Below are positions 37,991 to 51,042 of a stretch of 64,000 bases of DNA, piece after piece. The position numbers were made by a program, and so were the translations under genes. Source of the stretch: Vanilla planifolia (Eukaryota > Streptophyta > Magnoliopsida > Asparagales > Orchidaceae). Position 1 is the stretch's first letter, and each line of letters starts with the position of its first letter. The DNA lies in the NCBI GenBank assembly GCA_023846275.1, contig JAIUJO010000158.1:219528-283527 (forward strand), in the 5' to 3' direction. The notes beneath the pieces were generated by a model. It did not search any database, was not told the origin of the DNA, and worked only from the letters and a program-made list of their open reading frames with translations.

Positions 37991-40900
37991 AAAATTTTGA
38001 TTATAATTAAATATTCATTCTTATATATTTAAAACACATATTTCCTTGCTTTTTTTGCTAATTTTATGTGTCATTTCTATTCGTACCTAATTTGATGATA
38101 GAAGTTATACTCCATCTCTTTAGAATCATAGAATCCAACTTTTACTTTTAAATTGTCTCATTTCTTTAAATTTGTCACTTTGATTTGGCTAATTTAAATC
38201 ACTTCATTTTGTCTCATGCCAACTTTGATATGAAATTTGTTAGTATTAAAATAATACTTTATTTGTATTTATGCTGACTTTTCTTTGGCAAATTACAATA
38301 ATTCCAAACTTTATCAAATAGAGAGGAAGCAAGTGCTGTTATACTCAATTTGATATGCTTTATTCATTTAAGTATTCATTTTTTGTATTTTTTAAATGTT
38401 TTATAGGGTTATATACCTATTTTATGAGGCATTTGGATTTGTAACATATTTGACTTTCAAGGTTGTTACACTTGAACTCCGTAGTATATTAAAACATAAC
38501 TTCCCTATAAAAATAATCTCTTTTTTTAATTTTTTTTATTTTGTTATGTTACTAGAAAACTTTAATTCTCTCTAATGTGATCTTTTCATTACTTTAGCTC
38601 AATTATATTACATTGCTTCAAATTATCACTTTGTAAGTTTAATTTTTAATTACTTAATCTTAAAAAATAATTTGTCATTATTTATGTCTATTAATTATAG
38701 TAATTCATAGTAATTTCAAACGAGATCTCATGTAGATGAGAAAAACTTTGGTGGGCTCATCTCCACAACCTCTGTAAATTAAATATGCATTTTTATATTT
38801 TTATTTTTATTTATTTTCTTAAAGTTTGACATACTTTACAAGTTATTTTGATTCATTCCTAATTTAATGATCTAGGATGTTACACTTAATCTACTTCATA
38901 TCTTGGAGTGCAACATTATGAAAAAAATTTTTTTTCTCTTTAAACTTTTTAGTTTTGTTTTGTTACGTTAATATGTAACTCTAATTATCCTTTGATGTGA
39001 CTTTCACATAATGTTGACTTGATAATATTACATTGGTGTAACATATCTTATTTCAACTTTAAATAAAATTTACCCAATATTAAATAATAATTTTATAATA
39101 TTTAAACATATTTTTGGTAATTTCTAGTAAATCAAAATTTTGTTTGACCAAGATGAAACATATGTTGTTAGAGCTATCACAACAACCTCAATCCAATCAA
39201 ATATATTTTTAGATTTTTAAAACATTTTCCATCTTTTATGAATGTTTTAGGAGATATTTTGATTTGTAATGCAATTAAAAATCGAGATAGTTGCACTAGA
39301 TCTTCTTAGTATCTTAAATGATAATTTTTTTATATAATTTGTCTCATTTGATCAAATTTGTTTTCTTTGATTTTGTTGTGGTACTATGTGAGTCTGACAT
39401 CCTCTTTAATGACCATTATACTGCTTTGAATTTATTCTATGATATTGCATCAATTTATCTCATTTGAACTTTATTAATGAATCTTTTTTCATTAATATTA
39501 AAATTATAATTAATTAATTTTTATAGTTATTTAATTTGAAATTTGTAGTATTTCAAATGAGATCTGAGTAAGATGAAAAAACAATCATTAGATTAGTGTT
39601 GAGGAGCTCTATTTATTAAATATTAATTTTTATATTTACGAATATTTTACATGAGAAAGGTTTTTGCAAACTTTATTAGACATTTTTATTTGCATGTGAT
39701 TTGATGATATAGGATGTTATACTCAATTTCTTTAGTATCTAGCAATGCAACTTACTTATATTATGTATATCAAATCTTCAAATTTTTTTGTAATTTTGTT
39801 ATGTTACAAGGTAGCCTACTTCTTTTCTTGTGTGACCTTTACTTTAATTTGATATTAAATTGGTATTTTATTTGAACTCATTCTATTTATATTTTAGTAT
39901 GTAATTTTTTATTTTAAAATAAGCTTTTTTATTTATGATCATTTACATTGTAAATTTTTTTTAGCTCAAAATGATGCATAATGATCATTATATTATTCTT
40001 GATCAGCCCTATCCAATAAATATTCTTTCTTTATAATTTTAAATATTAACTTTCTATAAAATTTCTACATGATTTGAGATAATTTGAATGGTACCTAATT
40101 TGATGATTGATGATGCAAAACTTTGATCTCTTTAGTGTCTTCGAATGCAATTTTTTGATAAAATGCTTCTCATTTCTTCAAAATTTTCACTTTGAATTGG
40201 ATGTATTAATATGAAGTTCTAATTCTCCACTCTTGTGAGCTTTATAATATATTTTTGGGAATGTTACGTTGCTTTAATTTTTATCATTTTAGCATTATTA
40301 TATATTTAATTCATAATAAAATAATAATTTGTTATTATTTATGCTTGTTTACATTGGTAACTAGTACTAATAACAAATGAGGATTGATCAAGAGGAAAAA
40401 AGTACCATTATACTAGCTTATATATGCTTTATTTAATTAAATATTAGTTTTTTTTATATTTTTAAACATTCCATTTGACAAGGGTTTTTGCTTACTTTAT
40501 GAGGCATTTTGATTCCAACTTAATTTGATAATCAATTATGTTGCACTTGATCTCCTTAGTAAATTAAAATGAGACATTATTGTATATTTTTTTCATTTAT
40601 TCAAAGTTTTTGTGTTAATTTTATTATATTACTATGAATATTTAACTCCCACTTGTGTGACTTTTACTTCACATATATTAGGTTATATTACATTGCTCTA
40701 ATTTATCTTATTATATGATTTAATATATATTTACTCAAAATTCGAAAAACTAAATTTTTATTCTATATGCTTATTTATTATGGTAATTTTTTGGTAGTAT
40801 CTATCAAGGTCTGATCAAATTGGAAAAACGTTATATGACTATCTTGGTGAGCTTAATATAATTAAATATTAATTTAATTATTCTTAAATATTTTTTTCTA

Positions 40901-43490
40901 GAGCTTTTGCAATTTTGAAGAAACATTTTGATTTGTACCAAATTTAACATCGAGGGTGCTACACTTGATCTCCTTAGTATTTTGGAATTATAAGTTTTGA
41001 TATTATTAATGTAATTGTTTTTAATTGGTTATATTACATTGCTCTAATTTTTATGTTTCAACTTTATTCTATATCCACTTAATATAAAAAAATATTTTAT
41101 ATTATTTAAGCATATTTAATTTCTTAATCAATGTTAACCCAAAATGAGGTCAGATTGATAGGAAAGAAATGAAATTGAAGAGATTTTGATAAGACTTTTG
41201 TAATTAAATATTCATTCTTCTATCTTTAAATACTTTATTTTCTTGAGTATTAGCATCATTTAAGAGACCTCTTGATTCGCACAAGAATTAAAGATTGTTT
41301 ATGTCTCACTTAGTACATTTAGTATCTTAGAATGTAACTTTTTTTTTGTAATTTATCTCATTTTCTTTAATTTTTTTATTTTATTATATTTATACAAAAA
41401 TATTAATTTGCCCTTTATTGTCCTTTACATTGCTTTGAGTTTAACATGTTACGTTTCATAAATTTATCCAATTTCAACATAGGTATACATTTACATAATA
41501 TTAAAATAAAACTTTATTACTATTTATGTTTTTTCTTACTTTTAACGTTTGTAGTATTCGCAAATTAGGTCTGATTAAGACTAAACAAATGTAGTTGGAC
41601 TCATCTCAAATAGCTCAATCCAATTAAATATTCAAAATTTTTAAAATGTTCTTACAAAGGTTTTTGTCCTTCTTATCAAGATATTATGATATATTTTTGA
41701 TTTAATGATTGATGAAGTTACACTAGATCTTTTTAGAATGTTGCAATGCAACATTCTTATAGACTTTATCATATTTCTTCAAAATGTTCACTTTTATTTT
41801 ATCATATACTAAGTAACATTAAATTTCTTTTCTTTTGACCGTTATATTCCATTCATTTCCTTATATTACATTACTTCAATTTATCTTATTGTAGCTTTAG
41901 TAAATTTTTTAATATAAAATTAATAATTTATTATTATTAATTTTATTTTTTATTTTTTTAGTATTAGTTCCAAATGAAGTACAATCAAGAACAAACAAAA
42001 GTTGTTGCACTCAGGTTGATGTGCTTTCTCCAACTAAATAATAATTTCCATATTTTTAAAAATTTTAATTTCTTATGTTTTAGTATGTTTTATAAGCCAT
42101 TTACTTTTTTATCTAATTTAATTTTTGAGGATGTTACACTCAATCTCTTTATTACCATAGAATTCAACTTTTTTTTATAATTTATTTTATTTCTTCAAAA
42201 TTTTCACAGTGATTTGCCTAAGATATTACGTAATTCTAAATCTCCTCTTTCGTGACTCTTACTGCACTTTGAGTTGGTTAAAATTCATTACTTTAATTTA
42301 TCTCATAAAAGTTGACATATTTTTATTTAATATTAAAATAATTAATTATTATTTCTTATGTTGATTTAATTTGCAAATCTTAATAAATTCAAATGGGAAT
42401 AAATTAAAATAAAGCAAAGGTCATTAGACTTATCTTGCCAAATCCTATCTAATTAAATGTTCATTTTTTATTTTTAATTATTTTTTTGGCACACTAAGCA
42501 TATTATTTATTTTTGTTTCTTGTTTTTCGATCAATGGTTCCACTTGATCTCCTTTGCATCTTGTAATGTAGCTTTCTTATAGAATTTGTCTCATTTTTTT
42601 AAATATTAGCTCCAATTTTGTTATATTATAATGTAATTCTCAATATCCTCTCCCTTCCCTCAATATCAATTTTATTCAATTATACTACTTTTCTTCAACT
42701 TATCTTATTTCAATTTTAGTATATATTTACCAAATATTAAATAAATAATTTATTAAAATTTATTATAATTTACTCTAATTTATTCTAATTTACTCTAGTG
42801 ATTCACAACAATTGTAATTGAGGTTTGATTTAGATAGAATAAATGACATTGAACACATCTAAATGAGCTCTAAATTATTAAATATTTATTTTTTTATTTT
42901 TAAATACAAACTTGATTATATGATTATGGATGTTGCACTTATTCTTCTTAATACCTCAAAATGTAACTTTTACATATAATTTGCCTCAGCTTTCCAAATT
43001 GTTTTCTTTTATTTTATTCAATTATATTCTTTCTCAAAATTTTATCTTATTTTATCTTTTCATTAATATATATTTCTTTAATTTTGAACAAATAAATTAT
43101 CATTATTTTTTTTTTTTTAGTAAATTATAATAATTCTTATATTAGTTTGATTTAAATGAAACAAATGTCATTTGACTCTCATCAATGAGCTCTATCTAAT
43201 TTATTATTTTGTTTAATATTTTTAAATATTTTGTTTTCAATGGTTCTAACACCATATATGAGATATTTTGATTTTTACTGGATTTTGTGATCTAGGATGT
43301 TGCACTTAATGATCTTATTGAGATGGACTACAACTTTGTCAAAACATTTATCATACTTTCTAAAATGTTTGCTTTGATTTTGTTACTAAATAATAATTCT
43401 AATTTTTCTTACTTGTTTAATTTATTAATTCACATGTATTTTTGATGAGATAAAATAGGGACTAAACAAAGATCATTAGACTCATCTTGA
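37991..43490 (-). repeat. ~400-bp satellite array, inverted orientation (run 4, ~5.5 kb)
   Basis: Reverse-complement boxes such as ACCTAATTTGATGATAGAAG, GGATGTTACACTTAATCTAC, TAATTATATTACATTGCTTC and TATTTATGCTTGTTTAC recur about every 400 bp. Two short open frames near 41,974 and 42,930 on the + strand are satellite translation, not genes. Confidence 0.88.
42766..42797 (+). repeat. 10-bp minisatellite inside a monomer
   Basis: TAATTTACTC, TAATTTATTC and TAATTTACTC in direct succession, preceded by a partial copy. It is an amplification of the monomer's TTAATTTACT spacer motif. Confidence 0.85.
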
Positions 43491-43550
43491 CCGTTTCAAC
43501 TTTATCAAATGTTGTTTAAAATTAATTCAAAATTTCTAACATAAGTAAGC

Positions 43551-43571
43551 ATATATATATATATATATATT
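43551..43571 (+). repeat. (AT)n tract close to the run 4/run 5 orientation switch
   Basis: (AT)n after ATAAGTAAGC, about 60 bp inside the forward run, in the monomer's AT spacer. Confidence 0.88.
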
Positions 43572-45051
43572 AATTTTAAGTGAATATGTAATGTAAATAA
43601 AATACGATAACTTAATGCATTGTATATGACTAAATTAGAGCACAAACATTAAGGAAATAAAATATATTTAACATGAAAAATTCATTCAAAGAAAATAACG
43701 AGATTGACTATGTTATCTTCAACAGTCAAACTAGGTCTAATGAAATTATCTTGCAAAAAATGTTAAAATACCCAAAAAAAGTAATATTTAAAAATATAAA
43801 AAATAAATTTTAAATTGACAGAGCTTATTGAGAGAACTTCAATCATGTTTGTTTAATCTCAATCAGACCTCATTTGTAATTATTATAACTTACCAAAATA
43901 AGTAAGAAAAAACAAGAATTAATTATTATTTTAACATAAAGTAAATATATATCAAAGTTAAAGTAAGATAACTTAAGCCAACATAAGATAACCATGTCAG
44001 AAATATTTTAAAGGCACTTGAGAGATAGTTTTGAGTTACATTGTAATATATGCAAAATAATGCAAAATATTTGAAGGAATGAGATATAATTTATTGCAAA
44101 GCTACATTACATTATTTGAAGGAAATCAAATATAACAACCATGATCATGAAAGAGAATTTAATTAGACAAAACTTTTTGATTCTAGTCCAACGGCGTTTG
44201 TGTTTACTTTATCGAACTTCTTTTGGACTTATTGAAATTTTAAAAATTAAATAGGAATAAATAATAGCAAATTTATTTTCTAATAATATGTAAAAATATA
44301 TTAAAGTTAAAATGACATACCTTGAAGTACTATAATATAGCAATTAAAAATAATACATATGATACATGAGAAGAGAATTTGATGATTATAGTTGTATAAC
44401 AAAATTAGATAAAATAATTTTGAACAAATGATAGAATAATACAAGAAACATTTATTCAATGAGTTTAAGGACATATAACATTCTAGATAATCAAATATGG
44501 TTGGAAATAAAATATCTCATTAATTATTTCAAAATAAAAGTCAAATAAAAAATTATGAAATATAAAATTCAATATTATATTACATGGAGCAAACAAAGTT
44601 GAGTTAATCGACTTTATTTTTATCTCAATCATACCTCATTTCAGGATACTTTAATGTTAAGTGAATAAGTATTACAGGTAAAAGAAGTTAAATTAAGGAA
44701 ATGTAAAGGTCATATGAGTGGTGATTTATAGTTTTAAAGTAATTTATCAAAATCAAAGTTAAAATTTTGAATAAATGAAAGAAATTTTAAATGAGAGTAC
44801 AAAACTAAGATACTAATGAGTTTGGGTGTACATCCTCGAACGTCATACTAGATACAAGTCAAATTATCCATTAATATTGGTTAAAATGATAGAAAATAAA
44901 GTATTTAAATATATAAAAATTAATATTTGATTAGCTAATGCTCGCCATGATGAGTCCAACAGCATTTATTTTATATTAATGATAAGTAGGAATTATTATT
45001 ACATCGTAAAAAAGCTAAAATAAAAATGGATTATTATTTTAAAATTAAGTG

Positions 45052-45065
45052 TATATATATATATA
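45052..45065 (+). repeat. Short (TA)n tract at the monomer TATATATT site
   Basis: (TA)n between AAAATTAAGTG and GACATTGAAG, the standard seed site in forward orientation. Confidence 0.82.
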
Positions 45066-47105
45066 GACATTGAAGTAAAAATGGTATAAATTAAAGCAAT
45101 GTAATATTTTCTAATCAAAGAAGATCAATGTAATATTACATGAAAATATTACTCCACAATACAAAGGAGATCAACTGTCATGTCTTTCATCAATTGATCA
45201 GATACAAATCAAAATGTCATTTAAAGCATGTTGAAACCATATACCAAAAAATTTTAAAAACATAAAAATAAATATTTAATTTGAAAGTACTAATTGAGAT
45301 AAGTGTAATGGCATTTATTTCATATTGATCAAAACTCATTTCGGATTACTATGAGTTGTCAAATTAATTAAGCATTAATAATAAAATTTTATACTTTTAG
45401 TTTGAAGGAAAAAATATGAAAGAAAAAAATAAGATAAATTAAAACTATGTAATATAACTAAAACAAAGCATTGTAATGTTATGAATATAATTAAATATAC
45501 ATTCTTATATATTTATAATTTTTATTTCCTTTGATTTTTAGATATTTTATGAGTTATTTTTATTCATATCTAATTTGATAATTTAGAATGTTATGCTCCA
45601 TCATTTTAGAACCTTGGAGAGCAACTTTCACTTACGATGTGAATGATTTCTTTAAATTTGTCACTTTACTTTTGGTTTTTTACATTGCTTCAAATTATCT
45701 CATTTCTACTTTGATATAAAATAACTTAATATTAAAATGATAATTTATTATTATTTATGCTTACTTTCTTTGATGAATCACAGTATTCCAAACATGACCA
45801 AATCGAGCCAAAATAATTGTTGTTGGACTCGACTTGATGGGCTTTATCCTCTTAAATATTTACTTTTATATTTTCAAATAATTTTTTTGTTTTTCCATAT
45901 GATATATCAGATATTTTGATTCATAACTTATATGATTAGTGTGGACATTGCACTAAAACACTACAATTTCTTAAAATATAACTCTTCCAAGCAATTAGTC
46001 TCTTTTATTTTAATTTCTTTTTATTTTGTTATATTACTAGAAAACACTTATTCTATTTCATGTAATCTTTGGATCACTTTGGTTTGGTTATATTATAATA
46101 CTTCAATTTATCAGATTACAAGTTTAATATTTATTTTTATAAACTTAAAAGAGCATGCTATTATTATTTATTCTTATTTAATTTAATAAATCATAGTAAT
46201 TCTAGACGAGGTCTGATCTAAATGAAACAAACTTTGATGGACTCATGTCGACAAGTTCAATTAATTAAATATGCCTATCATGTTTTTAAATATTTTATTT
46301 TTTAAAATTTTAGTATGATTTAGAAGTTATTTTGATTTGTATCTAATTTCATGATGTAGAATGTTGCATTTCATTTACGGAGTATCTTAGAATATAATTT
46401 TCTGGCATAATTTATCTCTTTTCACAAATTTTTTACTTTTAGTTGCTTACATTACTATGTAACTCTAAATATCCTCTCATGTGACCTTTACATTGCTTGG
46501 ATTTGGTAATTTTATAATACTTTAATTCATCTCATTTTAAAATTAATATTATTTACTTAATATGAGAATAAGAATTTAATATAACATAAAATTATTTAAT
46601 TATTTAATTAATAGTAATTTGAAATAAGGTTTGCTTAAGAAAAAACAAATGATGATTGATTCATCATGACAACCTCTTTCCTTTGAAATTTTTTTCAAAT
46701 GTTTTAAAATTTTATTTTCTAGGTTTCCTGGCATGCTTTAGTAGATATTTTTGATTTGTACTTGAATTGACAATAAAGATTGTTGTACTTGATATCTTTA
46801 GAGTCTTATACTATATTGTACTTGTATAATTTGCCTCATTTGTTCAAGTATTTGGCTGTAATGCTATGTGACTCTAAATATCCTTCTCGGTGACAATTAC
46901 ATTACTTTGATTTGGTTCTATAATTTCTTTAATTTATCATATTTTTAACTTTAATATATATTCACTTAATATTAAAAAATAATTTATGCTTAATTATGTA
47001 AATTTACTTCTCTAATTTTTAGTTATTCCAAATGAGATTTGATTAAGAAGAAAGAAAAGCTTTTTAAATAATTTATAAGTGCTTTATTTAATCAAATACA
47101 TATTT

Positions 47106-47155
47106 TAATATTTTTAAATATTTTATCTTTAAATATTTTATTTTTAAATATTTTT
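47106..47155 (+). repeat. 15-16-bp minisatellite in the monomer tail
   Basis: Three to four copies of TTTAAATATTTTAT(C/T), amplified from the single TTTTTAAATATTTTATTTT tail of a normal inverted monomer. Confidence 0.8.
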
Positions 47156-48708
47156 TTTCCAATATTTTATCATGTTTCGCATGACATTTTGATTCATAAC
47201 TTATTTTATGATTAGTGCATCAAAATAGGTTTTAATTTTGTTATATTACAATGTAACATAATTCTCATTAGTTGCGGCATTTAAATTACTTTCATTTGGA
47301 ACTTTTACATCACTTCAATTTATCTTATTTCAATTTTAAGATATAATTACTTAATATTTAAAAAAATATTATTATATATGCTTATTTAATTTTATAATTT
47401 GTATTATTCCAAGTTTGGACTAATCGAGACGAAACCTAGGTCATTAGATGAGTCTTGAAGAGCTCTAATCGATTTAATTTTTTTAATATTTTATTTTCTT
47501 AAGTTTTGGGGCTCTTTAAAAGGGATTTTGAGTTTTACTTGATTTAACAATTGAGGATTTCACACTCGATTTTCTTTTGATCATGGAATTCTACTTAAAA
47601 ATTTATCTCATTCTTTTGAATTATTTCTTTAATTTGGTTTGACTATCTTATAAGTCTAAATCCCCTCTTATATTTCCTTTAAATGACCCTTATTTGGTTA
47701 TGTTAAATAACTTAAAGTTTTCCTTTTTTGCACTAATATTTATTTAAATAATATTAAAATTATAATTTAGCATTATTTATGGTTACTTAATTTTGTAATT
47801 TGTAGTATTCAAAATTATGTCTGATCTAGTTGAAAAAATGTCAATGGACTCACCACGAGGAAAGCTATCATATTAAATATTCGTTTTTATATTTACAAAT
47901 ATTCTATATAGCTAGGGTTTTCACACACTTTATGAGATATTTTGATTTACACCTATTATGATGATCTACGATTTCTCAGTCAATCACTTTAGAATCTTGG
48001 AATGCTACTTTCTTATATAAATTTTCTCAAATGTTTAACATTTTTTCTTTTATTTTGCATTTTATTGCAAAAAATTTTTTTTTTCTAAGACGTTTAAAAC
48101 ATTTTGATTTTATTTTATTACATTTCTATAGCTCAACTAATTTCTATTTCGTAATATTTTTATTTATATTAAAAAATTCTTTATAATTATTGTGCTTATT
48201 TACTCTTTCAATTTGAAATAACTCCAAATGTTGCCCGATCTAGATAATGTTATTTGATTATTGTTGATGTGTTCCATCTAGTTAAATATTCTTTTTCTTG
48301 TGATTTAAAACATTTATTAGGTTTCTTAAAATTTGAGATGCAATATTAGAAAATTTGAATCATACCTAATTTGATGATCAAGGATCTCAAACTCGATCTC
48401 ATTACTATCTTGGAAACAAAATTGCAATAAAAGGCATCTCATTTCTTCAAAGTTTTTACTTTGAATTGGTTATATTAATATGAGACTCTAATTCTCTATC
48501 AGTGTGACCATTAATCTGCTTAGATTTGGGCACATCACATTAATTCAATTTAAATCATTTTAGCTTTATCATATATTTATTTAACATAAAAAATAATTTA
48601 TTATTTTTATACATGTTTACTTTAGTAATTCATCAGAATTCTAAATGAGCATTGATCGAGATAGAAAAGGCATCATTGGACATACCTCAATAAGCTCTAT
48701 CTGATTAA

Positions 48709-48838
48709 ATATTTCCTTTTGTGTTTTTAAATATTAAAATTGACTATGGTTTTATCATACATTATGGGGCATCAATATTTCCTTTTGTGTTTTTAAATAT
48801 TAAAATTGACTATGGTTTTATCATACATTGTGGGGCAT
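48709..48838 (+). repeat. Recent 66-bp tandem duplication
   Basis: Two copies, 48,709-48,772 and 48,775-48,838, both reading AATATTTCCTTTTGTG ... TCATACATT(A/G)TGGGGCAT. They match over 64 bp with one mismatch (A at 48,764, G at 48,830). This is far closer than neighbouring monomers are to each other, so it is young. Confidence 0.95.
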
Positions 48839-51010
48839 TTGATGTAAACTTGATTTATTAATCGAGAATGCTATGCTCAATTTTCTTATTATATTGGAAT
48901 GCAATATTTTTCTACAATTTTTTAATTTTTTTAAATTTTTTTCTTAAAGATTTTTATATAACTATGAATATTCAACTCTCCTCTCATGTGAGATTTACTT
49001 CAAATAAATTTGGATATATTACATTCCTTCAATTTATTTCATTTTTTAGATTTGACATATATTGACATAAACTTAAGGTCTAATTAATACAAAATAATTT
49101 TTATTAGACTCATCTTAATGTGCTCAATCTAATTAAATATTCATTTTAGTATTCTTAAATATTTTATTTTTAGGGTTTGGCATCTTAGGAGACACTTTGA
49201 TTTGTGCATAATTTAGCATCAAGGGTGTTACACTCAATCACTTTAGTATTTTGGAACATAACGTTTTCATATAATTAATGTAATGTTTAGAACTTTTTCG
49301 TGCTTATTTAGCTATATTTATATGAAGTTCTCATTTTTATCTCATGTGACATTTACTTTTTTCGGTTAATTGGTTATACACTTCAATTTATCACATTTTA
49401 TTTTTTGCATGTCTACTTAATATTAAAAATTTATTTTTTATTATTTAAGCTTATTTATCTTTTTATTAACATTAACATCAAGTATGGTCTAATCGAGAAG
49501 AAAGAAACATCATCGAACTAATTTAAACAAGCTTTTTCTAATTAAATATTCATGTTTATATTTTTAAATGCATTAATTTATAGAGTTTTTGTTCGTGTTA
49601 ATAGAAGTTTTAATTTCTCTTTGATTTGATGATAGATAATGTTACACTTAATTGAGTTAATTTCTATGAATATAATTTTCTCATATAATTTACTTAATTT
49701 CTTCAAATATTTAGCTTTCAATTGGCTGTATGTATGAATAAGAAAAAATAAGTCTTTTTTTCTTTGTTTTTCTTTCATTTTGTTGTATTGCAGTACTTCA
49801 ATTTATCTTATTTTAGCATTTATTTATGTTTACTTAATATTTAAAATAAAAATTTATTATTGTTTATTTTTTATTATAATTATTTAGTTTTGTTATTTGC
49901 AGTAATTCCAATTAATGCCTAATGAAGAATAATAAAACATCGTTGGACTTGTCTTGATGAGCTTATATAAATTAAATATTCATTTTCATTTTTTAAATTT
50001 CTTTGTTTCTATGGTTTTGTTACACTTTTTAAGAAATTTCAATTCTTACACAATTTGAAATCAAGGAAGTTCTACTCAATATCTTTATTATCTTGGAAAA
50101 TAACTTTTTCATAATATTTATCTAATTTCTTCAAATTCTTCACATTGATATGCCTATGATACTATTAAACTATAGATCTTCTGTCATGTGACACTTGAAT
50201 TGCTTTGATTTTGTTAAATTTCATTACTTCAATTTATCTAATATATGATTTGATATATGCTTACCTAAAAAAGAAATAATTATTTATTATTATTTATCCT
50301 TATTATTTTTTTATTTCACGATAAATCCAAATGAAATCTTATTAGAATAAAACAAAGGTCATTGCATAGGTCTCGTCAATCTCTGCCAAATTAAATATGA
50401 ATTTTTTTATTTTAAAATATATTAATTATAATGTTTTTTCAAACTTAACATGTCATTCATATTAGTACTTAATCTGATGATCATTATTGCTACACTCAAT
50501 CTACTTAGTATTTGAGAATGTAACTCTAAAATAATGTTCCACTAACCATAATATCAACTTTGTTTGATTATTTCAATTATCTCATTTTAGCTTCAATACA
50601 TATTTTCTTAATATTAAAGTAATAAGTTTTAATAATTTATGCTAATTTAGTTTAGTGATTTGTAATAATTCCAATGAATAATTGATTTAGACAAAACAAA
50701 TATAGTTAGACTCATTGAGATCAACTCTATGTTATCATATAATAATTTTTATATTTTTAAATATTTTATTTTTAATGGTTTTGGCAATGTTTATGAGATT
50801 TTTTAATTCATGCCCAATTAGGTGATCAATGATGTTACACCCAGTCTTGTTAGGGTCTTAGAATGTACCACTCTAAAATAAGTTATCTTAACTTTTGAAT
50901 TTTTTTTAATTTTATAGTATTGTGTAATTATAAATCTCATCTCATATGACCTTTACATCACATTGACTAGGTTGTATTATATTACTCGAATTTATCTAGT
51001 TCTGGATTTG

Positions 51011-51038
<28 letters not shown>
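51011..51038 (+). repeat. (AT)n tract at the monomer TATATATT site (inverted run)
   Basis: (AT)n of about 14 units after CTAGTTCTGGATTTG and before AAATATTAGAATTTT, the mirror of the forward seed site. Confidence 0.9.

Positions 51039-51042
<4 letters not shown>

Larger units (their letters stand above)
35869..43490. repeat. Higher-order unit, copy A (~7.6 kb, contains runs 3 and 4)
   Basis: Both inversion joins and many private variants of this segment recur at 43,491 to about 50-51 kb. Matched pairs include GAGTTACATAGTAATATAG (36,407) with GAGTTACATTGTAATAT (44,032), TTACTAGAAAACTTTAATTC with TTACTAGAAAACACTTATTC, and ACATCGAGGGTGCTACACTT with GCATCAAGGGTGTTACACTC. Offsets grow from about 7.5 to 8.3 kb, implying indels after duplication. 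Confidence 0.72.
43491..45485 (+). repeat. ~400-bp satellite array, forward orientation (run 5, ~2.0 kb)
   Basis: Forward boxes return: ATAAGTAAGCATATATAT, CAGACCTCATTTGTAATTAT, AGTAAATATATATCAAAG, TTTTGAGTTACATTGTAATA and TAAATATTTAATTTGAAAG. Several variants are shared only with run 3, as described in the findings. No gene seen. Confidence 0.87.
43491..51000. repeat. Higher-order unit, copy B (right edge uncertain)
   Basis: Diverged tandem copy of the preceding unit, matched by eye up to about 49.5 kb and only weakly beyond. It lacks part of a monomer near 47.2 kb relative to copy A and carries extra sequence before 48 kb. The right boundary is an estimate. Confidence 0.65.

Noticed and set aside
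43081..43125. Poly-T tract near 43,106-43,118 as the tail of a retroelement
   Set aside because: The tract replaces the monomer's AT spacer (before AGTAAATTATAATAATTC) and satellite continues on both sides. No element body or target duplication is visible.
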